NCBI GenBank assembly: GCA_029260795.1
Contig: JAJDCO010000089.1
Coordinates: forward strand, 1-64,000
DNA length: 64,000 nucleotides
Source of the DNA: Planctomycetota bacterium
Lineage (GTDB): Bacteria > Planctomycetota > OFTM77
Reading direction: 5' to 3'
In this document: positions 1 to 8,200 of the stretch, in pieces
How positions within the stretch are numbered: position 1 is the stretch's first letter
How the letters are laid out: each line of letters opens with the position of its first letter
Program-made: the position numbers and the translations under genes
The notes under the pieces: generated by a model
Database searches by the model: none
What the model was told of the DNA's origin: nothing
The model's input: the letters and a program-made list of their open reading frames with translations, nothing else

Positions 1-36
1 ATGCCGGGTCGTGCAGACACCGCGGCGACGAAGTAG
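1..36 (+). CDS. possible 3' end of an upstream gene
   Basis: Frame 1 is open from the window edge and stops at TAG 34-36. Only 11 codons are visible, so the product cannot be named. It lies 51 bases before the pentose operon on the same strand, so it could be the last codons of an upstream member of that operon, for example the missing keto-acid step. That is a guess from position only. Confidence 0.2.
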   Translation: MPGRADTAATK

Positions 37-87
37 ACTGCCGGGCGAAGGAGAGCCGGCGCCGCGGTCTCGAGCCGAAGGTCTCCG

Positions 88-873
88 ATGTCGAGAAGCG
101 AGGGAAGAGACTTGAGCCAGGACGTTCGCTATCCGAGCCTCCAAGGGGCTTCGGTGCTGATCACCGGGGGTGCGACCGGCATCGGAGCAGCATTCGTACA
201 GCTCTTCGCCGAGCAAGGCAGCCGGGTCGCCTTTCTCGACATCGACGACGAGGCCGCGCGCGAGCTGTGCGAAGGGCAACACACCGCGACGACTCCCTTC
301 TACCGACACTGCGACCTGCGGGACATCGCCGACCTACGAAAGGCCGTCGAGGAAGCCGAGGCGCAGCTGGGAGGCATTCGGATCCTGATCAACAACGCGG
401 CCAACGACGATCGTCACCGCTTCGACGACATCGAGCCCGAGTACTTCGACGATCGCATCGCGGTGAACCTGCGGCATCAGCTCTTCGCCGCTCAAGCCGT
501 GCGCGCGGGGATGGCGGCCAGCGGCGGCGGAGTCATCATCAACATGAGCTCGATCACCTGGCGGCTCGGCTACACCGGGCTGCCCGTCTACGCCACGGCC
601 AAAGCCGGCATCCTCGGGCTGACCAAGACCCTGGCGCGCGAGCTCGGCCCCCAGCTCATCCGGGTCAACTGCATCGAGCCGGGCTTCGTCGCCACCGAGC
701 GCCAGAAGCGTCTGTGGGTCACGCCCGAGTACGAGAAAAAGGTGCAAGAAGTCCAAGCGCTTCCCGGCTTCTGCCAGCCCGAAGACGTCGCTCACCTGTG
801 CCTGTTCCTCGCCTCGGATCAGAGCCGAATGATCACCGGGCAGAGCTTCATCATCGACGGAGGTTGGACGTGA
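88..873 (+). CDS. SDR-family sugar (D-xylose/L-arabinose) 1-dehydrogenase
   Basis: Predicted NAD(P)-dependent oxidation of an aldopentose to its lactone, the first step of oxidative (Weimberg/Dahms-type) pentose breakdown. The 261-residue protein has the SDR cofactor motif TGGATGIG near residue 27, an NNAANDDRH segment, a catalytic Ser in NMSSITW and the YATAK Tyr/Lys pair. The NNA-NDDRH block and the following DRIAVNLRH stretch closely match, from memory, Caulobacter XylB (D-xylose dehydrogenase), so sugar oxidation is preferred over acyl reduction. The ATG at 88 has GAAGG at 77-81. The stop codon overlaps the GTG start of the lactonase gene, which shows translational coupling. The exact sugar is not determined by sequence; the dehydratase two genes on points towards L-arabinonate. 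Confidence 0.85.
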   Translation: MSRSEGRDLSQDVRYPSLQGASVLITGGATGIGAAFVQLFAEQGSRVAFLDIDDEAARELCEGQHTATTPFYRHCDLRDIADLRKAVEEAEAQLGGIRILINNAANDDRHRFDDIEPEYFDDRIAVNLRHQLFAAQAVRAGMAASGGGVIINMSSITWRLGYTGLPVYATAKAGILGLTKTLARELGPQLIRVNCIEPGFVATERQKRLWVTPEYEKKVQEVQALPGFCQPEDVAHLCLFLASDQSRMITGQSFIIDGGWT

Positions 874-1772
874 GCTCCGAGGTGCGGTGCGTCTGGCCGG
901 CCCAGGCGCTTCTGGGCGAGGGACCGCTTTGGTCGGCGGTCGAGCAGGTCGTCTACTTCGTCGACATCGAGCGCTCGCGGGTCTTCCGCCATCGTGTTGG
1001 CTACGAGGGCGGAGAGATCTTCGAGATGTCCGAGCAGACGTGCGCGCTCGGATTGTGCGCTGTCGGCGGCCTCGTGGCGGCCATGCGCTCGGGCTTCGCC
1101 TTCCTCGACCTCGCGACCAAAACCCTCGAACCGATCGCCACTCCCGAGCCGGAACGACCCGGCAATCGATTCAACGACGGCAAGGTGGATGCCACGGGGT
1201 GCTTCTGGGCCGGAACGATGGATGATGCGCATGAGCAGCCGACCGGTTGCCTCTACCGCCTCGATCGGGATCTTCATTGGGAGCGCAAGGACGAAGGGTA
1301 CGTCATCACCAACGGGCCCGCTTGGTCGCCCGACGGCCGCGTGATGTACCACAACGATAGCGTGGCCCGTCACGTCCTCGCCTTCGATTGCGACCTCGAG
1401 ACGGGGTCCTTGTCCAATCGCCGCGTCTTCGCGCGCATCCCCGAAGAGGACGGGTATCCCGACGGGCTGACGGTCGATGCGGAGGGCGGGCTCTGGTGTG
1501 CGCTCTTCGCCGGGGGAAAGGTCGTTCGGTTCACACCCGACGGCAAGCGAGATCGCGCTATTGAGCTCCCGGTCTCGAACGTGACGAGCTGCACCTTCGG
1601 TGGTCCGAGCCTCGAGACGCTCTTTATCACGACGGCCTCCACGCAGCTCGACACCGAGCAGCGCGCGGCCCAGCCGCTGGCGGGAGGACTCTTCGCGGTC
1701 GAGCCCGGAGTGCACGGCCTGCCGACTCCGACGTTCGCTCCCCACCCCGAGACTCGACGCCCCAATCCGTGA
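870..1772 (+). CDS. SMP-30/gluconolactonase-family sugar lactonase
   Basis: Predicted hydrolysis of the pentonolactone made by the preceding dehydrogenase. The 300-residue protein is a six-bladed SMP-30/LRE-like propeller. Family metal-binding signatures are visible: GEGPLW with its Glu near the N-terminus, NRFNDGKVD in the middle, ITNGPAWSPDG and YPDGLTVDAEGGLW. GTG at 870 is chosen as the start because it overlaps the upstream TGA in a GTGA junction and has GGAGG at 860-864. Upstream open sequence in this frame is only the out-of-frame shadow of the dehydrogenase gene. It sits between dehydrogenase and dehydratase, as expected for a dehydrogenase-lactonase-dehydratase set. Substrate stereochemistry cannot be read from the sequence. 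Confidence 0.88.
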   Translation: MSSEVRCVWPAQALLGEGPLWSAVEQVVYFVDIERSRVFRHRVGYEGGEIFEMSEQTCALGLCAVGGLVAAMRSGFAFLDLATKTLEPIATPEPERPGNRFNDGKVDATGCFWAGTMDDAHEQPTGCLYRLDRDLHWERKDEGYVITNGPAWSPDGRVMYHNDSVARHVLAFDCDLETGSLSNRRVFARIPEEDGYPDGLTVDAEGGLWCALFAGGKVVRFTPDGKRDRAIELPVSNVTSCTFGGPSLETLFITTASTQLDTEQRAAQPLAGGLFAVEPGVHGLPTPTFAPHPETRRPNP

Positions 1773-1824
1773 CGGGCGGCGCTCCGCTGTTCCTACGACA
1801 CGATCCACTTGGAGACCTCCCATC

Positions 1825-3564
1825 GTGACGGAAACGAAACGCGAAGCACGACCTCTCCGCTCGACGGCCTGGTTCGGACACAACGATCGCGACGGCTTCA
1901 TCCATCGGAGCTGGATGCGCAACCAGGGGCTTCCCTCTCACGTCTTCGACGGCCGCCCGGTGATCGGCATCTGCAACACGTTCTCGGAGCTGACGCCCTG
2001 CAATGCCCACTTCCGGGGACTGGCCGACTACGTCAAACGCGGCATCTGGGAGGCCGGCGGCCTACCGCTCGAGTTTCCGGTCTTCTCACTCGGTGAGACC
2101 AATCTTCGGCCGACGGCCATGCTGTTCCGAAATCTGGCCAGCATGGATGTCGAGGAGTCGATTCGGGGCAACCCGATCGATGGCGTCGTGCTCTTGGCCG
2201 GCTGCGACAAGACGACGCCGGCCCTGATCATGGGCGCCGCAAGCTGCGATCTGCCGGCGATCCTGCTGTCGGGCGGACCGATGCTCAATGGCAAGCTCGG
2301 CGGGCGCGACATCGGGTCCGGTACGAGCGTCTGGAAGTTCAGCGAGGAGGTGAGCGCGGGTAAGATGACCGTCGAGTCGTTCATGGAGGCTGAAGCCTGC
2401 ATGTCCCGTTCACCCGGCCACTGCATGACCATGGGCACCGCTTCCACGATGGCGTGCGTCTCCGAGGCCCTCGGCCTGACCCTGCCCGGCAATGCCGCGA
2501 TCCCGGCCGTCGACTCCCGGCGGAACGTCCTGGCGCATCTCACCGGTCGTCGAATCGTGGAGATGGTCCGTGAGGATCTCTGTCCATCGGACATCTTGGT
2601 CCGCGATGCTTTCCAGAATGCGGCGCGCGTCGTCGGTGCGATCGGCGGCTCCACGAATGCCGTGATCCACTTGCTCGCCATCGCGGGACGAATCGGGACA
2701 CAGCACGAGCTGAGCGACTGGGACACGTGGGGCCGAGGCGTCCCGACGCTGGTCGACCTGATGCCGTCGGGCCGCTTCCTGATGGAGGACTTCTTCTACG
2801 CGGGTGGGCTGCCCGCCGTGCTGCGTGATCTCGGTGAGCATGGGCTTCTTCAAAAGGACGCTTTGACGGTCAATGGTCAATCCATCTGGGAGAGCTGTCG
2901 CGAAGCGCCCGTTCACAATCGGCAGGTCATCCGCGAGTGGGACAATCCCCTGCACCCGGAAGGAGGTCTGGTCGTCTTGCGCGGCAACCTGGCCCCGCGC
3001 GGAGCGGTGCTCAAGCCTTCGGCGGCCACGGCCGAGCTGCTCGTGCATCGCGGACGCGCGGTCGTGTTCGAGAACATCGAGGACTACAAAGCGCGCATCG
3101 CCGCCCCGGACCTCGACGTGGACGAGACGAGCGTTCTCGTGCTCAAGAACTGCGGCCCCAAGGGGTATCCCGGCATGCCCGAGGTGGGCAACATGGGGCT
3201 GCCGCCCAAGCTGCTCGAAAAGGGCGTGCGCGACATGGTCCGCCTCTCGGATGCGCGAATGAGCGGAACGGCCTACGGCACGGTGGCGCTCCACGTCGCC
3301 CCGGAGGCGGCCGCGGGAGGTCCGCTGGCGCTCGTAGAACAGGGCGACCTCATCGAGCTGGATGTGCCTTCCCGTAAGCTCCACCTCGACGTCTCGGACG
3401 AAGAGCTCGCACGACGCGCCGAGCAATGGTCGCCACCGGAGCCGGCCATGCGCGGCGGCTACCAGAGCCTCTACATCGAGCACGTCCAGCAGGCCGATCT
3501 CGGAGCCGACCTCGACTTCCTCGTCGGCTGCCGAGGCGCGGAGGTCCCCCGCGAGAGTCACTGA
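1825..3564 (+). CDS. IlvD/Edd-family sugar-acid dehydratase (L-arabinonate dehydratase-like)
   Basis: Predicted Fe-S enzyme that dehydrates a pentonate to 2-keto-3-deoxypentonate. The 579-residue protein carries the IlvD/Edd hallmarks AGCDKTTPA and GHCMTMGTASTM, and GGSTNAV. With GTG 1825 as start, Cys59, Cys127 and Cys200 and Ser480 (in ARMSGTAYG) fall at the same numbers that I recall for the iron-sulfur ligands and catalytic Ser of Rhizobium L-arabinonate dehydratase. This supports both the start and the assignment. TTGGAG at 1809-1814 is a plausible ribosome site. It lies 52 bases after the lactonase in a three-gene operon. D-xylonate or D-fuconate activity remains possible. No 2-keto-3-deoxypentonate dehydratase or aldolase is seen downstream. 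Confidence 0.88.
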   Translation: MTETKREARPLRSTAWFGHNDRDGFIHRSWMRNQGLPSHVFDGRPVIGICNTFSELTPCNAHFRGLADYVKRGIWEAGGLPLEFPVFSLGETNLRPTAMLFRNLASMDVEESIRGNPIDGVVLLAGCDKTTPALIMGAASCDLPAILLSGGPMLNGKLGGRDIGSGTSVWKFSEEVSAGKMTVESFMEAEACMSRSPGHCMTMGTASTMACVSEALGLTLPGNAAIPAVDSRRNVLAHLTGRRIVEMVREDLCPSDILVRDAFQNAARVVGAIGGSTNAVIHLLAIAGRIGTQHELSDWDTWGRGVPTLVDLMPSGRFLMEDFFYAGGLPAVLRDLGEHGLLQKDALTVNGQSIWESCREAPVHNRQVIREWDNPLHPEGGLVVLRGNLAPRGAVLKPSAATAELLVHRGRAVVFENIEDYKARIAAPDLDVDETSVLVLKNCGPKGYPGMPEVGNMGLPPKLLEKGVRDMVRLSDARMSGTAYGTVALHVAPEAAAGGPLALVEQGDLIELDVPSRKLHLDVSDEELARRAEQWSPPEPAMRGGYQSLYIEHVQQADLGADLDFLVGCRGAEVPRESH

Positions 3565-3580
3565 CGAGCGGCTGTGCATC

Positions 3581-3657
3581 GGTTGCTCGGCCTGAAGGGC
3601 CGACATCATCCAGCCCCCAGGCCAGGACGGGCGAAGCCCGGCCGCAGCCTGGGGTCA
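3581..3657 (+). repeat. dispersed hairpin repeat R1, copy A
   Basis: About 77 bases containing three nested dyads: CGGCCTGAAGGGCCG, an outer CCCCAGGC/GCCTGGGG stem, and an inner CGGGC-GAA-GCCCG hairpin. Nearly identical copies occur at 12691-12780 and 21378-21453. All are intergenic and lie immediately 3' of an intact or decayed gene. This copy begins 17 bases after the dehydratase stop and could act as a transcript 3'-end structure, but it lacks a T run. A short GGAGTGCG-CGCGCAGC unit follows at 3660-3676. Confidence 0.85.
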
Positions 3658-3713
3658 CCTGGAGTGCGGCCGCGCAGCGGAGCGGCGATCGGCAGCATCC
3701 ACGCGAAGGTGTG

Positions 3714-3876
3714 AACCGCGCGCGCAGCAAGCGGATCCATCGCCTGGAGGAGAAGGTCGTTGCTCGCTGCCGACGAGCTCATGGCGCATCGGGATCACGG
3801 AACACCCCACGAACCGCGCGCGAAGCAAGCAGCACTCGCGCCCGATGAAGAAGGTCGTCGCCCGCTGCCGACGAAC
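3714..3876 (+). repeat. two degenerate direct repeats (R4), period 97
   Basis: Unit one (3714-3778) and unit two (3811-3876) both start GAACCGCGCGCG, continue AGCAAGC, and end GAAGGTCGT..GCTGCCGACGA. The GCGCG-AGCAAGC core recurs at 11819-11988. Together with repeat R1 these make up most of the 604-base gap between the dehydratase and the propeller gene. No gene is seen in the gap. Confidence 0.7.
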
Positions 3877-4168
3877 ACGGACTCTTCCGAACCAAGCATC
3901 GCTCAAAGCCTGGACTCGGGAGTCGTTCTGAACCGACAAAGTGTTCGAGGAGGGCACGCGCTCGCCCCACGGCGGCCGTGGTCGACGCCGTCCATGAACG
4001 GCTCCACAGCATTCAGGGGCAGCATCGCCACGGAAAGGAAAGTGGCGAGGTTCTGTCTCGAATCGCTCTGACTTGTTAACACGAAGGTACCGTTCAATCC
4101 CCCCAGGCGCGGTCTCGACTCACGTCGCTCTCCCCCACGCTTGGCATGTTCTTCTCGGAAGCGCACTC

Positions 4169-5827
4169 ATGAAGCTCCTCACCTTGCCGTGCATCTTTCT
4201 CGCCACTGGACTCTTCTTGCCGCACGCTTTGGGGCAACCGACCCAGAGGGTCAGCGTCGACTCCTCGGGCGCTCAGGCCAATGGCCAGAGCCTTGGCCAG
4301 TCGATCTCATTCGATGGGCGCTGGATTGTATTCCAGAGCCTCGCCGACGATCTGGTCCCGAGCGATACGAACGCGGTCTGGGATGTCTTCCTGCACGACC
4401 GCCTAGCCGGCACCACGACGCGAGTCAGCGTCGATTCCTCGGGAAACGAGAGCAATGGGGGCAGTGGGGCCCCCTCGATTTCGAGCGACGGGGGTTTCGT
4501 CGTCTTCGAGAGCTCAGCGACCAATCTGGTGCCCGGAGACACCAACGGCAGTCAGGACATCTTCGTTCATGACCGGTCTTCTGGCACGACGACCCGCGTG
4601 AGCGTCGACTCTGCTGGTAGTGAGGCCAACAATCGAAGCTGGTTGGGATACGTCAACGACTGTATCTCCAGCGACGGGCGCTTCGTCGTCTTCCAAAGCC
4701 GCGCCACGAACCTCGCACCAGGGGACACGAGTCCGACTTGGGACATCTTCGTGCACGATCGTCAGACCGGCGCCACCACCCGGGTCAGCGTCGACTCCTC
4801 AGGAAACGAAGCCGACGCCGAAAGTCACGCTCCCGCGATCTCGGGGGATGGTCGGTACGTCGTCTTCGAGAGCTGGGCGACCAATCTGGTGCCCGGAGAC
4901 ACCAACAGTACCCGGGACGTCTTCATCCACGACCGACAGACCGGCTCGACGACGCGAGCCAGCGTGGATTCGAACGGCGTCGAGGCGAACAACTTCAGCT
5001 ATTCCCCGGGCGTCTCGTCCGACGGACAGGCCGTCGTCTTCGCAAGCAACGCCAGCAACCTCGTGCCGAACGACACGAACTCGGCCGGGGACGTCTTCGT
5101 GCACGAGCCGGCCACGGGACAGACGACGCGGGTCAGCGTCGATTCCTCCGGCGTCGAAGCCAACGTGGGAGGGGGATACCCCACCGTGTCCGCCGACGGA
5201 CGTAACGTGGTGTTTCAGAGCTGGTCCACCAGTCTCGACTCGAGTGATACCAACGCGACGGCCGACACCTACCATCATGACCGACAGACCGGACGCACCC
5301 TACGCGTTAGCCTTCACTCGTCGGGCAGCCAGCCGACCGGGGAAGGGAGCGGAGGATCCGCGATCTCGGGTAACGGACGCTACGTCGTTTTCGAGAGTCA
5401 GGCCGGGAACCTCGTGCCCGACGACACGAATGCGACCTGGGATCTCTTCGTCCGTGACCGCATCGAGCTCACCTTCAACGGTATCCCAGCCGCACCGAAT
5501 ACCGCTAATTTCACGGTGTCGAACGCCATCGGCGAGGAGAACAAGACGGCTCTGGTGTTGATCTCGTGCGCCGGGATTCTGCCCGGATTCCAGCTGCCTG
5601 TCGGAGACCAGCGAACGGTCTACTTGAATATCGACTCCGGTACGGCACTCGGGCTGACCTTTGCATCCTTGCTGCAAGGCACGATCAACGCAAGCGGCTC
5701 GGCCAGCACTCCCTCGATCCCGTTTCCCGCCGTGAGCTCCGGAATCACCGTCTTCGCCGCGGCGATCACGCTCGGCAGTGGCGGCGTCGTCGCGATCACC
5801 AGCCCGACGTCATTCGTCACGCAGTAG
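4169..5827 (+). CDS. secreted seven-repeat TolB/PD40-type beta-propeller protein
   Basis: A 552-residue exported protein of unknown ligand. ATG 4169 begins a clean signal peptide (MKLLTLPCIFLATGLFLPHA, cleavage near ALG-Q), so the further upstream in-frame ATG at 4073 is not used. Residues 30-430 form seven tandem units of about 52-55 residues. Each has TTRVSVDSSG near its start, SxDGRxVVFxS in the middle and DTN...DxFVHDRxTG at its end, as expected for a seven-bladed propeller of WD40-like PD40 repeats. The last 115 residues form a Ser/Gly/Ala-rich beta domain ending SFVTQ, shared with the protein at 15565-16875. A surface or envelope role is inferred. No enzyme motif was seen. Confidence 0.8.
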   Translation: MKLLTLPCIFLATGLFLPHALGQPTQRVSVDSSGAQANGQSLGQSISFDGRWIVFQSLADDLVPSDTNAVWDVFLHDRLAGTTTRVSVDSSGNESNGGSGAPSISSDGGFVVFESSATNLVPGDTNGSQDIFVHDRSSGTTTRVSVDSAGSEANNRSWLGYVNDCISSDGRFVVFQSRATNLAPGDTSPTWDIFVHDRQTGATTRVSVDSSGNEADAESHAPAISGDGRYVVFESWATNLVPGDTNSTRDVFIHDRQTGSTTRASVDSNGVEANNFSYSPGVSSDGQAVVFASNASNLVPNDTNSAGDVFVHEPATGQTTRVSVDSSGVEANVGGGYPTVSADGRNVVFQSWSTSLDSSDTNATADTYHHDRQTGRTLRVSLHSSGSQPTGEGSGGSAISGNGRYVVFESQAGNLVPDDTNATWDLFVRDRIELTFNGIPAAPNTANFTVSNAIGEENKTALVLISCAGILPGFQLPVGDQRTVYLNIDSGTALGLTFASLLQGTINASGSASTPSIPFPAVSSGITVFAAAITLGSGGVVAITSPTSFVTQ

Positions 5828-5847
5828 TCACTCATTGAAGGCATCGT

Positions 5848-5985
5848 CATGGATGCGAGTCCCTCGAGCGTCGGATCCCAGAGGAGGACCGTCCGGTCAT
5901 CACGACCGGTCGCCAATCGGTAGCCGCCTCGTCCCCCAGCCAGGGCACGAACGACGCCGGTGGGCCCTGGAAGCTCACTCGACAA
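5848..5985 (-). pseudogene. WD40-repeat gene remnant
   Basis: On the minus strand, about 45 codons read as a single WD repeat with the typical ATGRDDRTVLLWDP core preceded by GVVRALAGGRGGYRL. There is no start region, no further blades, and the frame runs into the antisense of the propeller gene. This looks like one surviving blade of a WD40 protein such as those fused to kinases in planctomycetes. It is a fragment and not a functional gene. Confidence 0.5.
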
Positions 5986-6076
5986 GCGTGCCCGCGTTCG
6001 TGCCCGGCGTTAGAGAAGCGTTCGAAGCGCCAGGGCGGATGCAGAGCCCGACGAAGTTCCACGGGGGAGGGCACCG

Positions 6077-7195
6077 ATGACGGAACCCAGACCACTGACC
6101 GGCAAGGTTGCGCTCGTCGCCGGCGCCACGCGGGGAGCAGGTCGCGGCATCGCTTGCATGCTCGGCGAGGCGGGGGCGACGGTTTATGGCACGGGGCGGA
6201 GCGTGCGGGGGAGACCGGCGGGCTCGCGGCCCGAGACGATCGAGGAGACGGCCGAGCGGGTGACGGCCCTCGGCGGCACCGGGATCGCCGTCCAGGTCGA
6301 TCACACCGATGAGGCGCAGGTCGTCGCCCTGATGGATCGGATCCGACAGGAGCAGGGTCGGATCGATGTCCTCGTCAACGACATCTGGGGTGGCGACGAG
6401 CTGACCGAGTGGGGCACGCCGTTCTGGAAGCTCGACGTGCCGAAGGGCTTCGCGATGCTCGAGCGAGCCATCCACACGCACGTTCTCACCTCCCGCCATG
6501 GCGTGCCTCTGATGCTCGATCATCCGGGCGGGCTCGTGGTCGAGATCACCGACGGCGACGCCGCCACGAATCGTCACTACCGCAGCAACCTCTTCTACGA
6601 CCTCGTCAAGACGACGGTCATGCGGCTCGCCTTCGGGATGGCCCAAGAGCTCCGCGACTACCGCATTGCGGCCATCGCTCTCTCGCCGGGCTTCCTGCGC
6701 TCGGAAGCGATGCTCGATCACTTCGGCGTGACCGAGGAGACGTGGCGCGACGCGATCGAGCAGGACCCGAGCTTCGCCGAGTCCGAGTCGCCCTGGTTCG
6801 TCGGACGAGCGGTCGCCGCTCTGGCGGCCGATTCGCACGCCTTGACCAAGAGCGGTCAGTCGCTGGCGTCCTGGACGCTGGCGAGAGACTACGGTTTCAC
6901 CGACGTCGACGGACGGCAGCCGAACATGGGACGACTGCTCGAAGAAGGCACGCGCTCGCGCTTCGTCGTCGTGGTCGACGCAGTTCGAGAGAGGCTCCGC
7001 GCTGACGGCCGGGACCCCGATGCGGTTCTGCAAATCGACGCCGATCGCCTCGTGTTACGCGGCCGCGTCGGAGAACCGGACAATGCCGTCTGGCTCCCCT
7101 GGTGCACGGGTCACGCGGACCTGTGGTTCCGCTCACCCGGCGACCTCGCCGCGGCCTTCATCGAGTGGTGGCACTCGGTCGGCGCAAGCGACTGA
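6077..7195 (+). CDS. SDR-family oxidoreductase (DHRS1-like) with C-terminal extension
   Basis: A 372-residue protein whose first 280 residues are a short-chain dehydrogenase: GATRGAGRG nucleotide-binding loop near residue 17, VNDIWGGDE in place of the usual NNAGG, and a catalytic-type FYDLVK Tyr/Lys pair. The catalytic Ser position is replaced by an ITDGD segment. This combination resembles the DHRS1 branch of the family. A further 90 residues after the Rossmann domain contain two Trp-rich stretches of unknown role. ATG 6077 is preceded by GGGGGAGGG at about 6062-6070. The gene stands alone between a WD40 remnant and the oppositely oriented msrA. The substrate is unknown. Confidence 0.8.
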   Translation: MTEPRPLTGKVALVAGATRGAGRGIACMLGEAGATVYGTGRSVRGRPAGSRPETIEETAERVTALGGTGIAVQVDHTDEAQVVALMDRIRQEQGRIDVLVNDIWGGDELTEWGTPFWKLDVPKGFAMLERAIHTHVLTSRHGVPLMLDHPGGLVVEITDGDAATNRHYRSNLFYDLVKTTVMRLAFGMAQELRDYRIAAIALSPGFLRSEAMLDHFGVTEETWRDAIEQDPSFAESESPWFVGRAVAALAADSHALTKSGQSLASWTLARDYGFTDVDGRQPNMGRLLEEGTRSRFVVVVDAVRERLRADGRDPDAVLQIDADRLVLRGRVGEPDNAVWLPWCTGHADLWFRSPGDLAAAFIEWWHSVGASD

Positions 7196-7258
7196 ACCGC
7201 TCGCGCCCGAAGGAGGTACTCCAAAGGCCTCCTCTCGTACGAAGAGGGCGCCGCGACG

Positions 7259-7999
7259 TCACTTCTTGGCGCCGGTCGGGATCTCCTCCCAGTTCCGGAG
7301 GAAGTGGCAGGTGTACCCGCCGGGGCTGCGCACGAGATAGTCCTGGTGCTCGGGCTCGGCGCGTGACCAGTTCCGGACCGGTTCGACGGTCGTCACGATC
7401 GGGCGGGGCCATCGACGCGCGGCCTCGACCGATCGAATCGCCTCTTCGGCGATCTGCTTCTGGTCTTCGTCGACGTAGAAGATCGTGCTTCGGTAGCTGG
7501 CGCCGACGTCGTTGCCCTGGCGGTCGCGGGTCGTCGGATCGTGCATCCGGAAGAACCAGTTCACCAGCAGATGCTCGAAGCTGATCTTCTCTGGATCGAA
7601 GACGACGCGGACCGCCTCGGCATGGCCCGGGTGGTTTCGGTAGGTCGCATCCGCATTCTCGCCCCCGCAGTAGCCGACCTCGGTCTCGATCACGCCATCG
7701 ATCTTCCGAATCAAGTCCTCCATGCCCCAGAAACAGCCGCCGGCCAGAATGGCGCTCTCCATCGAGCGATGTGTCATCGTGGTTTCCTCTCCGGTTGGTT
7801 GAAGTCCTCCGCGCTCGGAGTCGGACCGCTCGACCCCGTTGGCGGCGGGCATGCCTTTCGCCGGAGCCTCGGCCGAGGTCCGGTGCCCATTCGCAGAAGC
7901 TGCGACTCCGTCATCGCTCACCCCCTCTTGACTCTGAGTGCAGCCGACCAGTGCCAACAAGATTGTGACGATCTCGACCGATCGTGCCATTGCCCGCAT
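7259..7999 (-). CDS. msrA: peptide-methionine (S)-S-oxide reductase with lipoprotein-type leader
   Basis: MsrA reduces methionine-S-sulfoxide in proteins. The core has the catalytic GGCFWG motif and FDPEKISFEHLL, DPTTRDRQGNDVG and YRSTIFY family blocks. Read from ATG 7999 the protein is 246 residues and starts with a hydrophobic leader ending LLALVGC, a lipobox, then a 50-residue low-complexity linker, which would place the enzyme at an envelope membrane. This start has CGGAGGA at 8005-8011. An in-frame ATG at 7777 also has a good site (GGAGAGG at about 7785-7791) and would give a normal-length cytoplasmic enzyme of 172 residues. Both products may be made. The gene lies 201 bases after the metal-binding protein on the same strand. 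Confidence 0.9.
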   Translation of the reverse strand: MRAMARSVEIVTILLALVGCTQSQEGVSDDGVAASANGHRTSAEAPAKGMPAANGVERSDSERGGLQPTGEETTMTHRSMESAILAGGCFWGMEDLIRKIDGVIETEVGYCGGENADATYRNHPGHAEAVRVVFDPEKISFEHLLVNWFFRMHDPTTRDRQGNDVGASYRSTIFYVDEDQKQIAEEAIRSVEAARRWPRPIVTTVEPVRNWSRAEPEHQDYLVRSPGGYTCHFLRNWEEIPTGAKK

Positions 8000-8200
8000 A
8001 CCCGTCCTCCGTCAACATGCGTCGGCTCGGAAATCGCGCCAACCCTCGGTTCCTCTCGAGTCACCCTCGTGCTCCGCCCCCGCACGAGACTCCGAATCTA
8101 GCCCATCTTTGGCAGCGGTGCGGGAGCCGAGTGCGTCCCTCTTCGGGTCCGACCCCAATCTCGTCCGGCCGGCGAATCTTCGGGGCACAGCTCATCAGAC

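Noticed and set aside
3581..3657. R1 repeat interpreted as a plain rho-independent terminator
   Set aside because: There is no T run and identical copies follow pseudogenes and gaps, so a dispersed repeat explains it better.
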